Shown here piece by piece: positions 1 through 11,000 of a stretch of DNA of 37,442 nt. Each line of letters begins with the position of its first letter. Position 1 is the first letter of the stretch. Source of the DNA: Pleurobrachia bachei (taxonomy: Eukaryota; Ctenophora; Tentaculata; Cydippida; Pleurobrachiidae). The notes below the pieces were generated by a model. The model was not told where the DNA came from. It searched no databases and worked only from the letters and a program-made list of their open reading frames with translations. The translations under genes and the position numbers were made by a program. The stretch lies in contig AVPN01000443.1 in assembly GCA_000695325.1 (NCBI GenBank), forward strand, positions 15,583 to 53,024, read 5' to 3'.

Positions 1-13
1 CCCCCCTTTACAG

Positions 14-1014
14 GAACACCAGCGAGAGATGTTAGATGAGTTCCAGGCAGCATACCAGTACTGTCTAGCTATCAGGGAAGCAGCCAACCTGATAGAGAAA
101 CCATTCTCTCCCACCGACTTCAGAGACAAAATGAAGTAAGTATCCTTGCGGTTTCATTAATGAAACTAGACGTTAGTGTTTTTAATGCTACGAGACTATG
201 TGATTGTGTTTACTAACTTAATTTTCAATCTGCAGGCTGCATCAGAAACTACTGCTTTGCCAGAAGTCAGAGTTCATTTTATCATCGACCATAACGACGG
301 CTAAAACCCAGCTTCTCTCTAAGAAAATATCTCCTTCGAAGACTTTTAAAGAGGTAAATGGCCTTTTTAAGAATTAGAATGGATCAGCATTCAGCTAGGA
401 GCACCATTTAGAAATACGTTCCCTTAACTAAACCATTACAATCAATGCAACCCCTTACCTCCCTATCTTGCAGCAACATTGACCCCATCTTGCATCAATG
501 TTGACCCCATGGTTCCCAGGTTCTCTACAGTGTATACGGGGAGTTCTGTGCTGTTCATGTAATGAGGGAACAGATAGAGAGGGAGTTGGTGGCTCTCAAC
601 TCGACTGCTGAGGAACGCCTAGCTGACTGTGCGGAACATGTTCTATTGGCATTCGCTTTCGCCCAGGTATCTGTTGTTTAGACAAATGAGGTTCAATGAG
701 TTGTTAATATTATATAAATAGTTGTCAACTATAATTCCCCCTCTAGCCCCATTAGTTCAATAGTTGCCAACTAATCCTCCCTCTAGCCCCCTCAAAACTA
801 AACCCCTCCGTTTCAGATTCGATCTGGTATTTTGGATGAGAACTATGGTCACATAGGGGAGTGTATCAAGAGATATCGACTCAGCCTGGCCATAATTATC
901 GGCCTAATCGGGGAGTCTCACTCTGAATCTGATAGACGAGAACTGATGAAGTACGAGAACAGACTGAACATCCGAATAGAAAGTCTGGGAAGGAGACGAC
1001 TTGCGGCAATGTGA
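14..1014 (+). CDS. 3' end of an unrecognised, helix-rich protein gene (last four exons)
   Basis: Four exons join in frame: 14-135 (acceptor CAG before it, donor GTAAGT), 236-353, 520-666 and 817-1014, ending in TGA. Their phases agree throughout and give the last 194 or so residues. The product has no membrane segment or signal; it is rich in Leu, Glu, Arg and Ala and looks like a stack of amphipathic helices (for example DEFQAAYQYCLAIREAANL early and IECIKRYR-like helices near the end; the last residues are RLAAM). I do not recognise the family; a TPR-like or armadillo-like helical scaffold is possible but unsupported. The 5' part lies outside the window. The gene is convergent with the BPI-like genes on the other strand. 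Confidence 0.72.
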
Positions 1015-1070
1015 TTTAGGTCCATTATCTAGGACCGGTGAATATGTGATTGTATCAGAGGTAGAGAGAT

Positions 1071-1117
1071 GGTAACGAAGTAACCCCTTGCCAGCACGCC
1101 GGAGGGGTTGCTTCGTA

Positions 1118-1120
<3 letters not shown>
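1071..1120. repeat. Imperfect 18-bp hairpin in the 3' flank of the first gene
   Basis: Arms 1071-1088 and 1103-1120 pair at 16 of 18 positions (GGTAACGAAGTAACCCCT against its partner) around a 14-base loop. The 3' arm runs directly into a GA array, and part of it (GTTGCTTCTTAACCGAGAG) recurs just after that array. Confidence 0.6.
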
Positions 1121-1169
<49 letters not shown>

Positions 1170-1230
1170 GCTTCTTAACCGAGAGAGTGAGAGAGAGGGA
1201 GAGAGAGGGAGAGTGAGAGAGAGGGAGGGA
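1121..1230. repeat. (GA)n microsatellite, interrupted
   Basis: Long GA dinucleotide array split by a short unique stretch near 1168-1182 and followed by a degenerate GAGAGG(A/T)-type tail. Similar purine arrays on the + strand occur at about 1826-1852, 3327-3346, 6184-6199, 7440-7456, 14098-14112, 16562-16580, 28561-28608, 31142-31200 and 31918-31992. Confidence 0.9.
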
Positions 1231-1286
1231 CGAGTTTCAGTGACTCTATTACTCGTCTGTGTGTGTATTGCTCTTACTAATAACTA

Positions 1287-1292
1287 AATAAA
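1287..1292 (+). terminator. Poly(A) signal AATAAA for the first gene
   Basis: AATAAA lies about 270 bases after the TGA at 1014, in AT-rich sequence. Placement fits a 3' UTR end that would contain the hairpin and GA arrays at 1071-1230. Confidence 0.45.
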
Positions 1293-1742
1293 ATGTAAAA
1301 ATGTTGTTTTGTACAATAGCGCTTATTTTATTCTTATTTTACAGCAATGAAAAATGAGGAAAAAAATCAGAAAGAAATTTTACATTAAAAACATTATAAA
1401 AATGTGGTGCATAGATTATATCTGTGTGTTTATGTGATCTCTGGACATTATATATATTAGCAGTTGTTTATTTAATACTGCCTCAGAGCTATTTCAGTAT
1501 TATTCAGTACTGATATATATTTGATTGAAAACAGAGAAACAGAGAAAAAAAGAAATATGTAACTGGGAATATGTTTAGAGTGTGTGAGGGTCGGGTTTTT
1601 CTAGTAGAGCTATATGAAGGGTTCACCCCTTGAGCATGGTTATTACATCTAGAGCCCCCGTATTAGTCATTTGCTGGTAGGTCACATCGTGACAGTCACG
1701 TGATATTGGGTGTGATAAAGAGACGGAGAAAGAGTATTATTT
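1293..1742. other. Intergenic AT-rich DNA, no gene seen
   Basis: Between the first gene and the BPI duplication. No convincing exon, RNA gene or element end was found. The small open frames here run through the GA array and have no coding character. Confidence 0.6.
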
Positions 1743-1822
1743 TTCGTTTTTGTCCTCACATATTTCTGGAATGGAGACCCCCTGAGTGTGAGAAATTAGC
1801 TTTTATCTTTTTTATTTTCAGA

Positions 1823-1856
<34 letters not shown>

Positions 1857-2164
1857 CGTTGTGTTTTAATTGTATATGGGACGTGTTTTACCGCACTAAC
1901 AGTGTTGCTGTCAGTGTATACCACACGACTAATTTGGATCACAATGCCATTTGAATCACATTGTGTACTAGCCTGTTTGGCAAGATCAGAGAGGGAGAGA
2001 GAGAAAGAGAGACGGAGAGTTTTCTGATCTTGTCCAACGAGAATGTTTACCCATCCACGTCTCCAGTTGGTTTTCCCATGGGCTTGAGTGTGTGTGTTGC
2101 CATTTCAATTGTATATCGTTATATTTGTATTAAAGTGAACTCAACTTGAGTCACTACCAAAAAG

Positions 2165-2170
2165 TTTATT
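2165..2170 (-). terminator. Poly(A) signal of the truncated BPI-like copy
   Basis: AATAAA on the minus strand about 65 bases beyond the TAA at 2235. Confidence 0.5.
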
Positions 2171-2234
2171 TGTTTCATTTGAGTTACACGCGGAAGAGAA
2201 ACAAGGACTTAAAATGGGGCTAATTAATAATAAA

Positions 2235-3239
2235 TTAACCGACTATTTGAGCAATAATTTTCTTGATTTCGGAGAGGCTCTTGTCAGTCAGTTCCACATC
2301 GCCACACACCTCTAGGTAGTCCTGTTGGGCGGTCACAGAGGTCTTCTTGAGCAGCACCCACTCCTTGATAGGCAGAGTGAATCCTTGGTTCAGGACATTA
2401 TTAACCATCGGCTCAACAGTGCTCTTCAGGATGGTGTCCATCAGACCCTCCAGATCCTTTACAGGCCCTACCTTGGTGTCCAGCAGCTTACTGACATGGG
2501 TGATAGAGGTAACACTGGCGGTGATATCACCACCCGACACCTTGACGACACCACTGACACCCAGGGTGGTGGAGGCGGTGATCACCTTGACACCCGCCAC
2601 CTCCAACACCACATTAACAGGCAGGTGCAAGAGGATATTCTGGTGAAGGAACTGGATGGTTGGGTACCGGGTGTTGGTCACCTTGTAGGTGATAGGGGTG
2701 TCAGGGTGTGCTGAGTAGAGACCCGGCAGCTTGGTCTGGTAGTAGGCGGTGTTCATTAGAGGGTTACTGGCAGTGACCCACTTGTTAGGCAGCTTCTCCA
2801 CTATCTTACCAGCCTTTAGGGCAGCAAAACTTGCCGTGTTCAAGGTGTAGTCAGATAGGAGGATGCAGCCCATATATCCAGGCAGCATGGCCCCACTGAT
2901 ACCAGTGGGCTTAAAGGGGAAGGACTGGCCACCAGCTGACACCTGAGCAGGCAGGTCTATTTGATTCTTAGAGAAGGCAGGGTTAGCATCAGGGCCAAAC
3001 TTGACAGACATGACATTAGGGATGGCAATCTCGTGAGGGATAGAGGCAATGACACCATTTAGGGTCGTCCTGAGGACCTGGCTAATCTCATTACACACCG
3101 ACTTCTTGATCTCACCCTTGACTGTGTCTTCAAAGAAAGACACAATCCAGCTGTAGAACGAGTTGTGAAGGTCAATAGAGAAGCTCCTGTATGAGACAGA
3201 GCAGCCCTTGGGGACAGTGGCAAATCTCTTGTTCACCAT
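2235..3239 (-). pseudogene. BPI/LBP-like protein, 5'-truncated tandem copy
   Basis: Open frame of 334 residues from ATG 3239 to TAA 2235 that starts in the middle of the family fold (MVNKRFATVPKGC). It keeps the Cys pair typical of the BPI N-terminal barrel (GCSVSYRSF and, 41 residues on, KKSVCNEI) and an unbroken C-terminus ending in KKIIAQIVG. It lacks the signal peptide, the first barrel strands and the promoter of the neighbouring copy, because the duplication join lies immediately upstream. It is therefore probably not expressed as a secreted protein unless the arrangement is an assembly error. Its C-terminus probably shows the true reading frame of the family member. Confidence 0.7.
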
Positions 3240-3658
3240 ATCTTCGTTTTTGTCCTCACATATTTCTGGAATGGAGACCCCCTGAGTGTGAGGAATTAGC
3301 TTTTATCTTTTTTATTTTCAGACAAAGAGAGAGAGAGAGAGAGGGAGGATCGTTGTGTTTTAATTGTATATGGGACGTGTTTTACCGCACTAACAGTGTT
3401 GCTGTCAGTGTATACCACACGACTAATTTGGATCACAATGCCATTTGTATACCAGCCTGTTTGGCAAGATCAGAGAGGGAGACTGGGAAAGAGAGACGGG
3501 GAGTTTTCTGATCTTGTCCAACGAGTGTGTTAACCCATTCACGTCTCCAGTTGGTTTTCCCATGGGCTTGAGTGTGTGTGTGTGTGTGTGTTGCCATTTC
3601 AATTGTATATCGTAATATTTGTATTAAAGTGAACTCAACTTGAGTCGCTACCAAAAAG

Positions 3659-3664
3659 TTTATT
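3659..3664 (-). terminator. Poly(A) signal of the complete-length BPI-like copy
   Basis: AATAAA on the minus strand about 65 bases beyond the conserved stop at 3729, at the same relative place as in the other copy. Confidence 0.5.
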
Positions 3665-3728
3665 TGTTTGATTTTAGAGTAACACACAGAAGAGAAACAA
3701 GAAGTTAATTGGGCCAATTAATACTAAA

Positions 3729-5130
3729 TTAACCGACTATTTGAGCAATAATTTTCTTGATTTCGGAGAGGCTCTTGTCAGTCAGTTCCACATCGCCACA
3801 CACCTCTAGGTAGTCCTGTTGGGCGGTCACAGAGGTCTTCTTGAGCAGCACCCACTCCTTGATAGGCAGAGTGAATCCACTGGTTCAGAACATTATTAAC
3901 CATAGGCTCCACAGTGCTCTTCAGGATGGTGTCCATCAGACCCTCCAGATCCTTTACAGGCCCTACCTTGGTGTCCAGCAGCTTACTGACATGGGTGATA
4001 GAGGTAACACTGGCGGTGATATCACCACCCGACACCTTGACAACACCACTGACACCCAGGGTGGTGGAGGCGGTGATCACCTTGACACCCGCCACCTCCA
4101 ACACCACATTAACAGGCAGGTGCAAGAGGATATTCTGGTGAAGGAACTGGATGGTTGGGTACCGGGTGTTGGTCACCTTGTAGGTGATAGGGGTGTCAGG
4201 GTGTGCTGAGTAGAGACCCGGCAGCTTGGTCTGGTAGTAGGCGGTGTTCATTAGAGGGTTACTGGCAGTGACCCACTTGTTAGGCAGCTTCTCCACTATC
4301 TTACCAGCCTTTAGGGCAGCAAAACTTGCCGTGTTCAAGGTGTAGTCAGATAGGAGGATGCAGCCCATATATCCAGGCAGCATGGCCCCACTGATACCAG
4401 TGGGCTTAAAGGGGAAGGACTGGCCACCAGCTGACACCTGAGCAGGCAGGTCTATTTGATTCTTAGAGAAGGCAGGGTTAGCATCAGGGCCAAACTTGAC
4501 AGACATGACATTAGGGATAGCAATCTCGTGAGGGATAGAGGCAATGACACCATTTAGGGTCGTCCTGAGAACCCCGCTAATCTCATTACACACCGACTTC
4601 TTTATCTCTCCCTTGACTGTGTCTTCAAAGAAAGACACAATCCAGCTGTAGAATGAATTGTGGAGGTCAATAGAGAAGCTCCTATATGAGACAGAGCAGC
4701 CCTTGGGAACAGTAGCAAATCTCTTGTTCACCATATCCGCATAAGCGCCCGCTGTGACGCTAAGGTCCAGTTTGGCTGTGAGGGTCAGGGATCCTGTCAC
4801 AGAGATCCACCCGTTATACCTCCAGTTCCCCTTAACTTGCAGCTGCACCCCTGGGGTCTTCACGTTCAGTCCTGTGTTGGGGACCACACTTAGAACGGGT
4901 TTCTCCAGTTTCAGTCCGGATAGCCTCAGTCCTGTGATATCCACATCGCCCTTGATGTCCGGCAGTTTCAGACCTCCTGCGGCAAACTTCTCTAACTCAG
5001 TTAGCATGTGGGCGCTAACATCACTAGCAAAGTTCAGTCCAGATTGGCCGATAGAGAGCCTGAGGGACTCCTTGGCTGTTCCGACACTAGCGGAGACCGC
5101 TCCAAGACAGAGAACCAGGTATAGAATCAT
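3729..5130 (-). CDS. Secreted BPI/LBP/PLTP-family lipid-binding protein, frame broken near the C-terminus
   Basis: Intronless gene on the minus strand. I start it at ATG 5130 because a signal peptide follows (MILYLVLCLGAVSAS) and a TATA box lies about 35 bases upstream; an in-frame ATG further up would put the signal peptide inside the protein. Known role of the family: extracellular proteins with two lipid-binding barrels that bind bacterial lipopolysaccharide or transfer lipids. Seen here: the N-terminal amphipathic region (ESLRLSIGQSGLNFASDV), repeated L-x-L strands, and the Cys pair GCSVSY/SVCNEIS spaced like the human BPI disulfide. Against the tandem copy this copy has one extra base near 3877-3880, after which the frame leaves the conserved C-terminus and stops near 3778. 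Without that base the frame would run to 3729, about 466 residues, the usual family length. The extra base may be an allele, a real mutation or a sequence error. Confidence 0.85.
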
Positions 5131-5161
5131 GTTTAGAGTTGTGTAGGGGTGGATGGGTGGG

Positions 5162-5171
5162 GGTTTTATAC
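5162..5171 (-). promoter_or_regulatory. TATA box of the BPI-like gene
   Basis: GTATAAAACC on the minus strand, roughly 35 bases before the signal-peptide ATG at 5130. A normal TATA-to-start spacing implies a leader of only about ten bases. The truncated tandem copy has no counterpart. Confidence 0.65.
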
Positions 5172-5533
5172 CCCTCTCCTGTCTACTGACCCAGCTGTCG
5201 ACCACTTGTTAATAAAGGACCCCGACAATGAGTTGATCTCTGGATCCAGGTGGTAAAATTAGTAAAGTTAGTTAAGCCTTGAACTTGAAGTTTGTGGGAT
5301 ATGTTGACAATGACACTGACAGGTCGAGGCAGGTGAACTCTTTTGTTATCACGTCGAAGCTTCAATAAAGAGTTTCACGGCGGCCTCTAACTGCCCTTAC
5401 CGCTCCTGGACAGCTCCTAGTGTGGGTGGGGGATTAGGGGCTTGGTGCTAAGTGGTCCGCCTTAACAAGGACATGTTGATATGTCATGACAGTTACAGTT
5501 GCTACAGATTCAATTGGGATTTAGTACCACGTA

Positions 5534-5585
5534 CCACGCCTTTCACAACCCTACTATTAAAAGACCAGGGTTCTGAAAGGCGTGG
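5534..5585. repeat. Near-perfect 19-bp hairpin between BPI and CAPS genes
   Basis: Arms 5534-5552 and 5567-5585 (CCACGCCTTTCACAACCCT and its partner) pair at 18 of 19 positions with a 14-base loop. It stands in the roughly 890-base spacer upstream of the BPI promoter and beyond the CAPS stop, followed by GGTAGGTAGGTAG. I see no target-site duplication and cannot say whether it is a small foldback element or a structured RNA. Confidence 0.6.
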
Positions 5586-6016
5586 TAGGTAGGTAGTTGC
5601 ACTTGCTGATATGAAGCAAGAGATTGTATGGCGGCGCCAGGCTAGCAAGAGCCAGGTAGGTAGGTAGCTCAATTATTGATTAGCAGCTGTAACTGTGTAG
5701 AGAGAACAGCAAACAAGGATATAACTGGGTGAGGAATGGTAAAATAGTGGCACAACATCTCATAGGGACAATATATCACTGATCACTTTCAAGAGGCAAC
5801 AACCGTTTCACTTCGCGGGCATTATACCAAAAAGAGGCAAATTAAGTCATGAATATAATACAGACCAGTCCCGCTGGCCCACAACATCTTTTGGTCTCGC
5901 GTGGCCTCGCGTGGACTTGTCAAACGGTCTGATGAGATGACGCACACATTTAGCAACTCAAGATCAGACTCTGATTCAGTTTAAAAAGCACTGTCATTCA
6001 GTTCATATAATGTCTC

Positions 6017-6779
6017 TCAGAATTCCTCCTCCTCATGATCGCCCACTCGCAGTGTGCTCCCTTCATCATACCCATATGTGTACGTTTGGTCGATGTTCAG
6101 GGTGTTCATAGTTTCCTCATACTCCACCCTATTGTGAACCTTTCTATACATGTCGTTACGTAGCACATCCTCGGATAGACCCTAGAGAGAGAGAGAGAGG
6201 GAAGCTGTTAGGTTGGACGATTAGTGAGACATGGGATTCAAAGAGATTCAAAGACAATTAGGGGTTAGGTGATATGATGGGACAAACAAGATGTAACTGA
6301 TCTAGTGACTGCTCAGAGGGAAAGATCTGAGATCTGAGAGCTAGAGGGGTGGATAGAGAAACAGGTCATCTCCCTGAGTATATTAACCTGTGTGTTACCT
6401 GTGATGAGAACTCATTAAAGAGAGTTTTGAAGATTATAGACACTGCAGCTAACTGGAAGGGATGCAGATCGATATTCTCTCTATCGTCCAGCCAACCTTC
6501 GATCCGTGATAGTAGACAAGTGTACCTAGAGGGAGAGGGGTGAAACAGGGTAGAGTAAGACAGGGTGGTTACAGGCACTATCAGAGTTTTTTAAGAACTT
6601 CTTCAAGAAGAAGATTTATCATTGGTGACATGGGACTAAGAACATGTCCTTGGCACACCTACCAGAAAAGAAAGAATCGTTGTGTGGCGTTTGGATGTAT
6701 TTCCTGTTTTATTTGAACGTTATTCTGACGGATATGGGAAAACAGAGGCTCTACGATGGATAACTTGGGTTGTACTAAC
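6017..6779 (-). CDS. CADPS: CAPS exons 22-24, redundant outer copy
   Basis: Exon 22 6663-6779, exon 23 6399-6525, exon 24 6017-6181, same lengths and phases as the inner copy, all open. It would be used only by skipping the inner copy, or it is the other allele placed in tandem. Confidence 0.88.
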
Positions 6780-7272
6780 CTAAAAACATGGGGTTGAGTT
6801 AAATAGACACCTAACGTGCTTCTGGGGGACTTATTCATGTCAATTGAATTCAAATCTTTAAAAAGTCTGATATGAAGCAAGAGATTGTATGGCGGCGCCA
6901 GGCTAGCAAGAGCCAGGCAGGTAGGTAGCCCAATTATTGATTAGCAACTGTAACTGTGTAGAGAGAACATCAAACAAGTATATAACTGGGTAAGGAATGG
7001 TAAAACAAATTGGTACAACATCTCATGGGGACAATAGATATCTTTTAAGAGACAACAACCGTTTCACTTCGCGGGCATTATACCAAAAAGAGGCAAATTA
7101 AGTCATGAATATAATACAGACCAGTCCCGCTGGCCCACAACATCTTTTGGTCTCGCGTGGCCTCGCGTGGACTTGTCAAACGGTCTGATGAGATGACGCA
7201 CACATTTAGCAACTCAAGATCAGACTCTGATTCAGTTTAAAAAGCACTGTCATTCAGTTCATATAATGTCTC

Positions 7273-8030
7273 TCAGAATTCCTCCTCCTCATGATCGCCC
7301 ACTCGCAGTGTGCTCCCTTCATCATACCCATATGTGTATGTTTGGTCGATGTTCAGGGTGTTCATAGTCTCCTCATACTCCACCCTATTGTGAACCTTTC
7401 TATACATGTCGTTACGTAGCACATCCTCGGATAGACCCTAGAGAGAGAGAGAGAGGGAAGCTGTTAGGTTGGACGATTAGTGAGACATGGGATTCAAAGA
7501 GATTCAAAGACAATTAGGGGTTAGGTGATATGATGGGACAAACAAGATGTAACTGATCTAGTGACTGCTCAGAGGGAGAGATCTGAGATCTGAGAGCTAG
7601 AGGGGTGGATAGAGAAACAGGTCATCTCCCTGAGTATATTAACCTGTGTGTTACCTGTGATGAGAACTCATTAAAGAGAGTTTTGAAGATTATAGACACT
7701 GCAGCTAACTGGAAGGGATGCAGATCGATATTCTCTCTATCGTCCAGCCAACTTTCGATCCGTGATAGTAGACAAGTGTACCTAGAGGGAGAGGGTTGAA
7801 ACAGGGTAGAGGGGGGTTACAGGCCGCACTATCAGAGTTTTTTAAGAACTTCTTCAAGAAGAAGATGTATCATTGGTGACATGGGACTAAGAACATGTCC
7901 TTGGCACACCTACCAGAAAAGAAAGAATCGTTGTGTGGCGTTTGGATGTATTTCCTGTTTTATTTGAACGTTATTCTGACGGATATGGGAAAACAGAGGC
8001 TCTACGATGGATAACTTGGGTTGTACCAAC
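7273..8030 (-). CDS. CADPS: CAPS exons 22-24, copy next to exon 21
   Basis: Exon 22 7914-8030 (SHIRQNNVQIKQEI), exon 23 7655-7781 (WLDDRENIDLHPFQLAAVSI, matching WLTDRLDLQLHIYQLKTLI), exon 24 7273-7437 ending GDHEEEEF-stop, the acidic CAPS C-terminus. The polypyrimidine tract of the last acceptor is itself a CT microsatellite (GA on the + strand). Confidence 0.92.
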
Positions 8031-11000
8031 CTAAAAACATGGGGTTGAGTTAAATAGACACCTAACGTGCTTCTGGGGGATTAATTCATGTCATTTGAAT
8101 TCAAATCTTTGAAAAGTCAACTCACATGAGAAGAGGAGAGAAGATAGAGTGCTTGTCGTAGCGGGCTAGTTTTCCCAATAAGTTTACCAGACACTGACAC
8201 AGTTGGCCACAACTAAACTCAAACATAGCATTGATCTTGTCAGTTAGTAGATCGTTAATATCCGTCCTATAACTGTACCCATCTGTAGGAATACGTGTCA
8301 GTTGCTAATTACTAAAATTATTAACGTTGTCCCAGCCCCTGATCATCTAACACTTAAAGCGGTCTTATAACAGTGACAGTTCTAAATTGGTATAGAAACG
8401 AAGTACGAACCCCCATACATATCCAGGAATGTGATGACACGTCTGATATATATGCGTCTCAAATCGAATCTCTAGCTCAACTCACTTTATGAGTACCAGC
8501 AAAAAGCAAATACAAAAGATTGCCACTCCTCCACCCCCACACATAGCGTCAGAGATCTTTATATAAGAATAAAGAAACCATTGTTCAGTAGATGAACTTC
8601 GAGTTTGATTTTAACTTGCGACTCGCATAAACCTGTCTTTGAACCAGCTGCCTCCTGAGCCCAGTGACTCGATGCCCACTAAGTCGACTATTTCATTGGT
8701 GAAATATAATGACGCTTCTAGTTATTCTCGTCTACACATTCATCACAGTTGTGGCTTCCTGGAGAGGCTCCCCTGGGTTCATTGGGCAGCCTGCTCCAGC
8801 TAGTAACCAGTCAAGTGGGGAAACTGGTCAAATACCACGGCCAGAACGACAACCTACTACAGATTGGGTATACCAGAGCCTACCCATACCTAGCACAACC
8901 AGTTTTAGTGGAGGAGGGTCAATTGAGCCATGTCCTATTAGGGAAGATAGAGGGTTCCTTAAGAGAGTCTGTGAAACTTCAAAAACAGAAATTATCCTAC
9001 AGTGCTACAATTCGGATACACGTTACAAGGTACGTGGTTTTGAAAAGTGCCTAAAATGTGACACCAATTAGGAGAATTAAAAAGCAACCCTAATATGTTT
9101 CTGTCTTTGAGCAGGTTTTCTATCGGTTTTATTCAAAATCGGGCGGATACACGATGGTCAATACGCTCTGCCCAAACGATACCCATCACTATCAGGTATG
9201 TTAAAACCAGGAAACGACCGAATCAAGAAATACTGGTCCCTGATTAAACCAGTCACGTGACCTAAATAACGAGTTCTGATTGGTTGTTTACTTATATTAT
9301 ATATGTCGGCCAGTTCATAGTTAAAATAGGTTTCAAAAGTCCGCAACTGCTTCGTGCTTATCTAATCAAACCACCATCCATGATAATATTATTAATATTC
9401 CAGGCGTGTATCACTATCAGTATGGCACACTCTCTCGTCGATCGTAGCAAGATGGTTATCAGAGGCTCCTTCCCACAGTGCGGGAAATGGTGCACAGTTT
9501 ATGGCCAGGATCCAACCCCGGACTACCGAGCGACCCATGATTCAGATAGCTGTGACCCCAAACTAGGAAACTCCAAGGGTGTTGGAGAGGTGATAGTTAG
9601 TAAATTGTACAGGTATAGGGAAGAGTACATATGTAATGGTATATGTGACTCCGCGAGTAACGGATTTTTTGTCATAATTAATTTGGGTTGTCATGATGAG
9701 AGGTTCTGTAATGGGCTGACATACGGACTCGTGTCCAACAATAGTGTACTAAGTGACTTACTCTTCCCTTTTGATTTCATGGCCCCCTTTGATCTTACAG
9801 TCTCAGTGTTTGATGATTTAGGTAGAAACATCCCAAAAAACATCGCATATTCTAAAGAGTATTGTACGTACCACATGAACAGCAGGTATAGGTTTCCTTT
9901 ATACAATGGGTCGCGCTGCTTCCCCTTTCAAAGGATGCTAGTTTCTGAATCATCTGGTCGTCAATTCTGTGATAATGGCTATGATCAAACAAACTGCAGT
10001 GATCCTTCGAGAGTCGCTGGTACATGTCTAGTTAGTGGATACTCCACCACAATCTCGATATATCTTCTGTGTAAAGTTGAGGATGATGCACCTGTTATTT
10101 GTGATGATGGTCTTGATTCCCAGTGTCTTGATTTAGGGCCATTTTGTAAACTCCACAAGCACTTTGTTTGTGATGGGGTTGATGATTGCTCACAAGGGGA
10201 AGATGAACGGGGGTGTTTGCTATCTCACAGGAAGTGTATCAAGGTTTAATTTTCATCGAGGACTGCAGGGGATTCCATATCGATGGATTATGGATGGTTT
10301 TTCTGATTGTCAGAATGACGCAGACGAAATTACATTGAACTGGGCAGTCTGTGGGGATGGGATAACTGTAAGATATCACGATCACAAGGACAACTGTAGT
10401 GAGGTTTGGTGGTGTGACGAACGGAGGGAGGGATACATTGAGTTGGCGGAAGTTTGTGATACAATAGATAGTTGTGGTAATGAGGCGGTTATGTGTCGGC
10501 AGGCAAGCAATGTGGTCGAAGTAAAGTTTAACTTGTTCGATCTAGATCCAATTGGCTTTAATAAAGTTTCTCCATTTTGCCTAGCGGGTCTCGAAAACTA
10601 TGCTTTAAACAATGGTGTATCATGTAGTACCTTAGCTTTAAAAAGCGGTTTCTTCGGTAGGAAGAAGGGCTTGAAACTGATTTCAGACAAAACGGAAAAG
10701 GATTGTAGTTTTTATTTTGGTGAGCAGTATGTGCTGTTGGCGTGTAGTGGCTTGTGTACTAATGCAGAGTGCCCCCTAATTTCTCGACCAGTGCTACACA
10801 ACTCTTGCTCTAACATTCCAAAACGAGTTCTATCTCTATCGGATTCTGGAACTCTGACCCTCGTAGCATCCACAAAGAATCACTACCATAACGACTTCTT
10901 TGTTTGCCAAAATGTAAAGTGTATCTCCTACTCCGGGGTATGTGATACAATAGATGATTGTGGTGATGCGTCAGATGAGAGAAATTGCTCCAACAATTTC

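Larger units (their letters stand above)
1743..4737. repeat. 1.5-kb tandem duplication covering most of a BPI-like gene
   Basis: Unit 1743-3240 is repeated as 3243-4737 (offset about 1500) with scattered single-base and small length differences. The unit holds about 490 bases of 3' flank, including a GA array, plus all but the 5' end of the coding region. The join at 3240/3241 puts the 3' flank of the second copy directly upstream of the first copy's coding sequence, which is what a simple head-to-tail duplication or an assembly mis-join produces. Confidence 0.92.
5606..8118. repeat. 1.26-kb tandem duplication of the CAPS 3' end
   Basis: 5606-6866 and 6867 to about 8118 are head-to-tail copies with scattered substitutions and small indels. 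Each holds CAPS exons 22-24 with stop codon. The copy nearest exon 21 (6867-8118) suffices for the complete reading frame; the outer copy is redundant. Confidence 0.92.

Noticed and set aside
1700-2149. Small + strand frames through GA arrays (also 3191-3511, 31933-32124)
   Set aside because: Runs of alternating Arg-Glu come from the GA dinucleotide; no splice or domain support.
2325-2714. Open frames on the + strand opposite the BPI-like genes (also 3841-4209, 4754-5146)
   Set aside because: They are antisense shadows of the minus-strand BPI coding sequence, which carries the signal peptide, TATA box and family cysteines.
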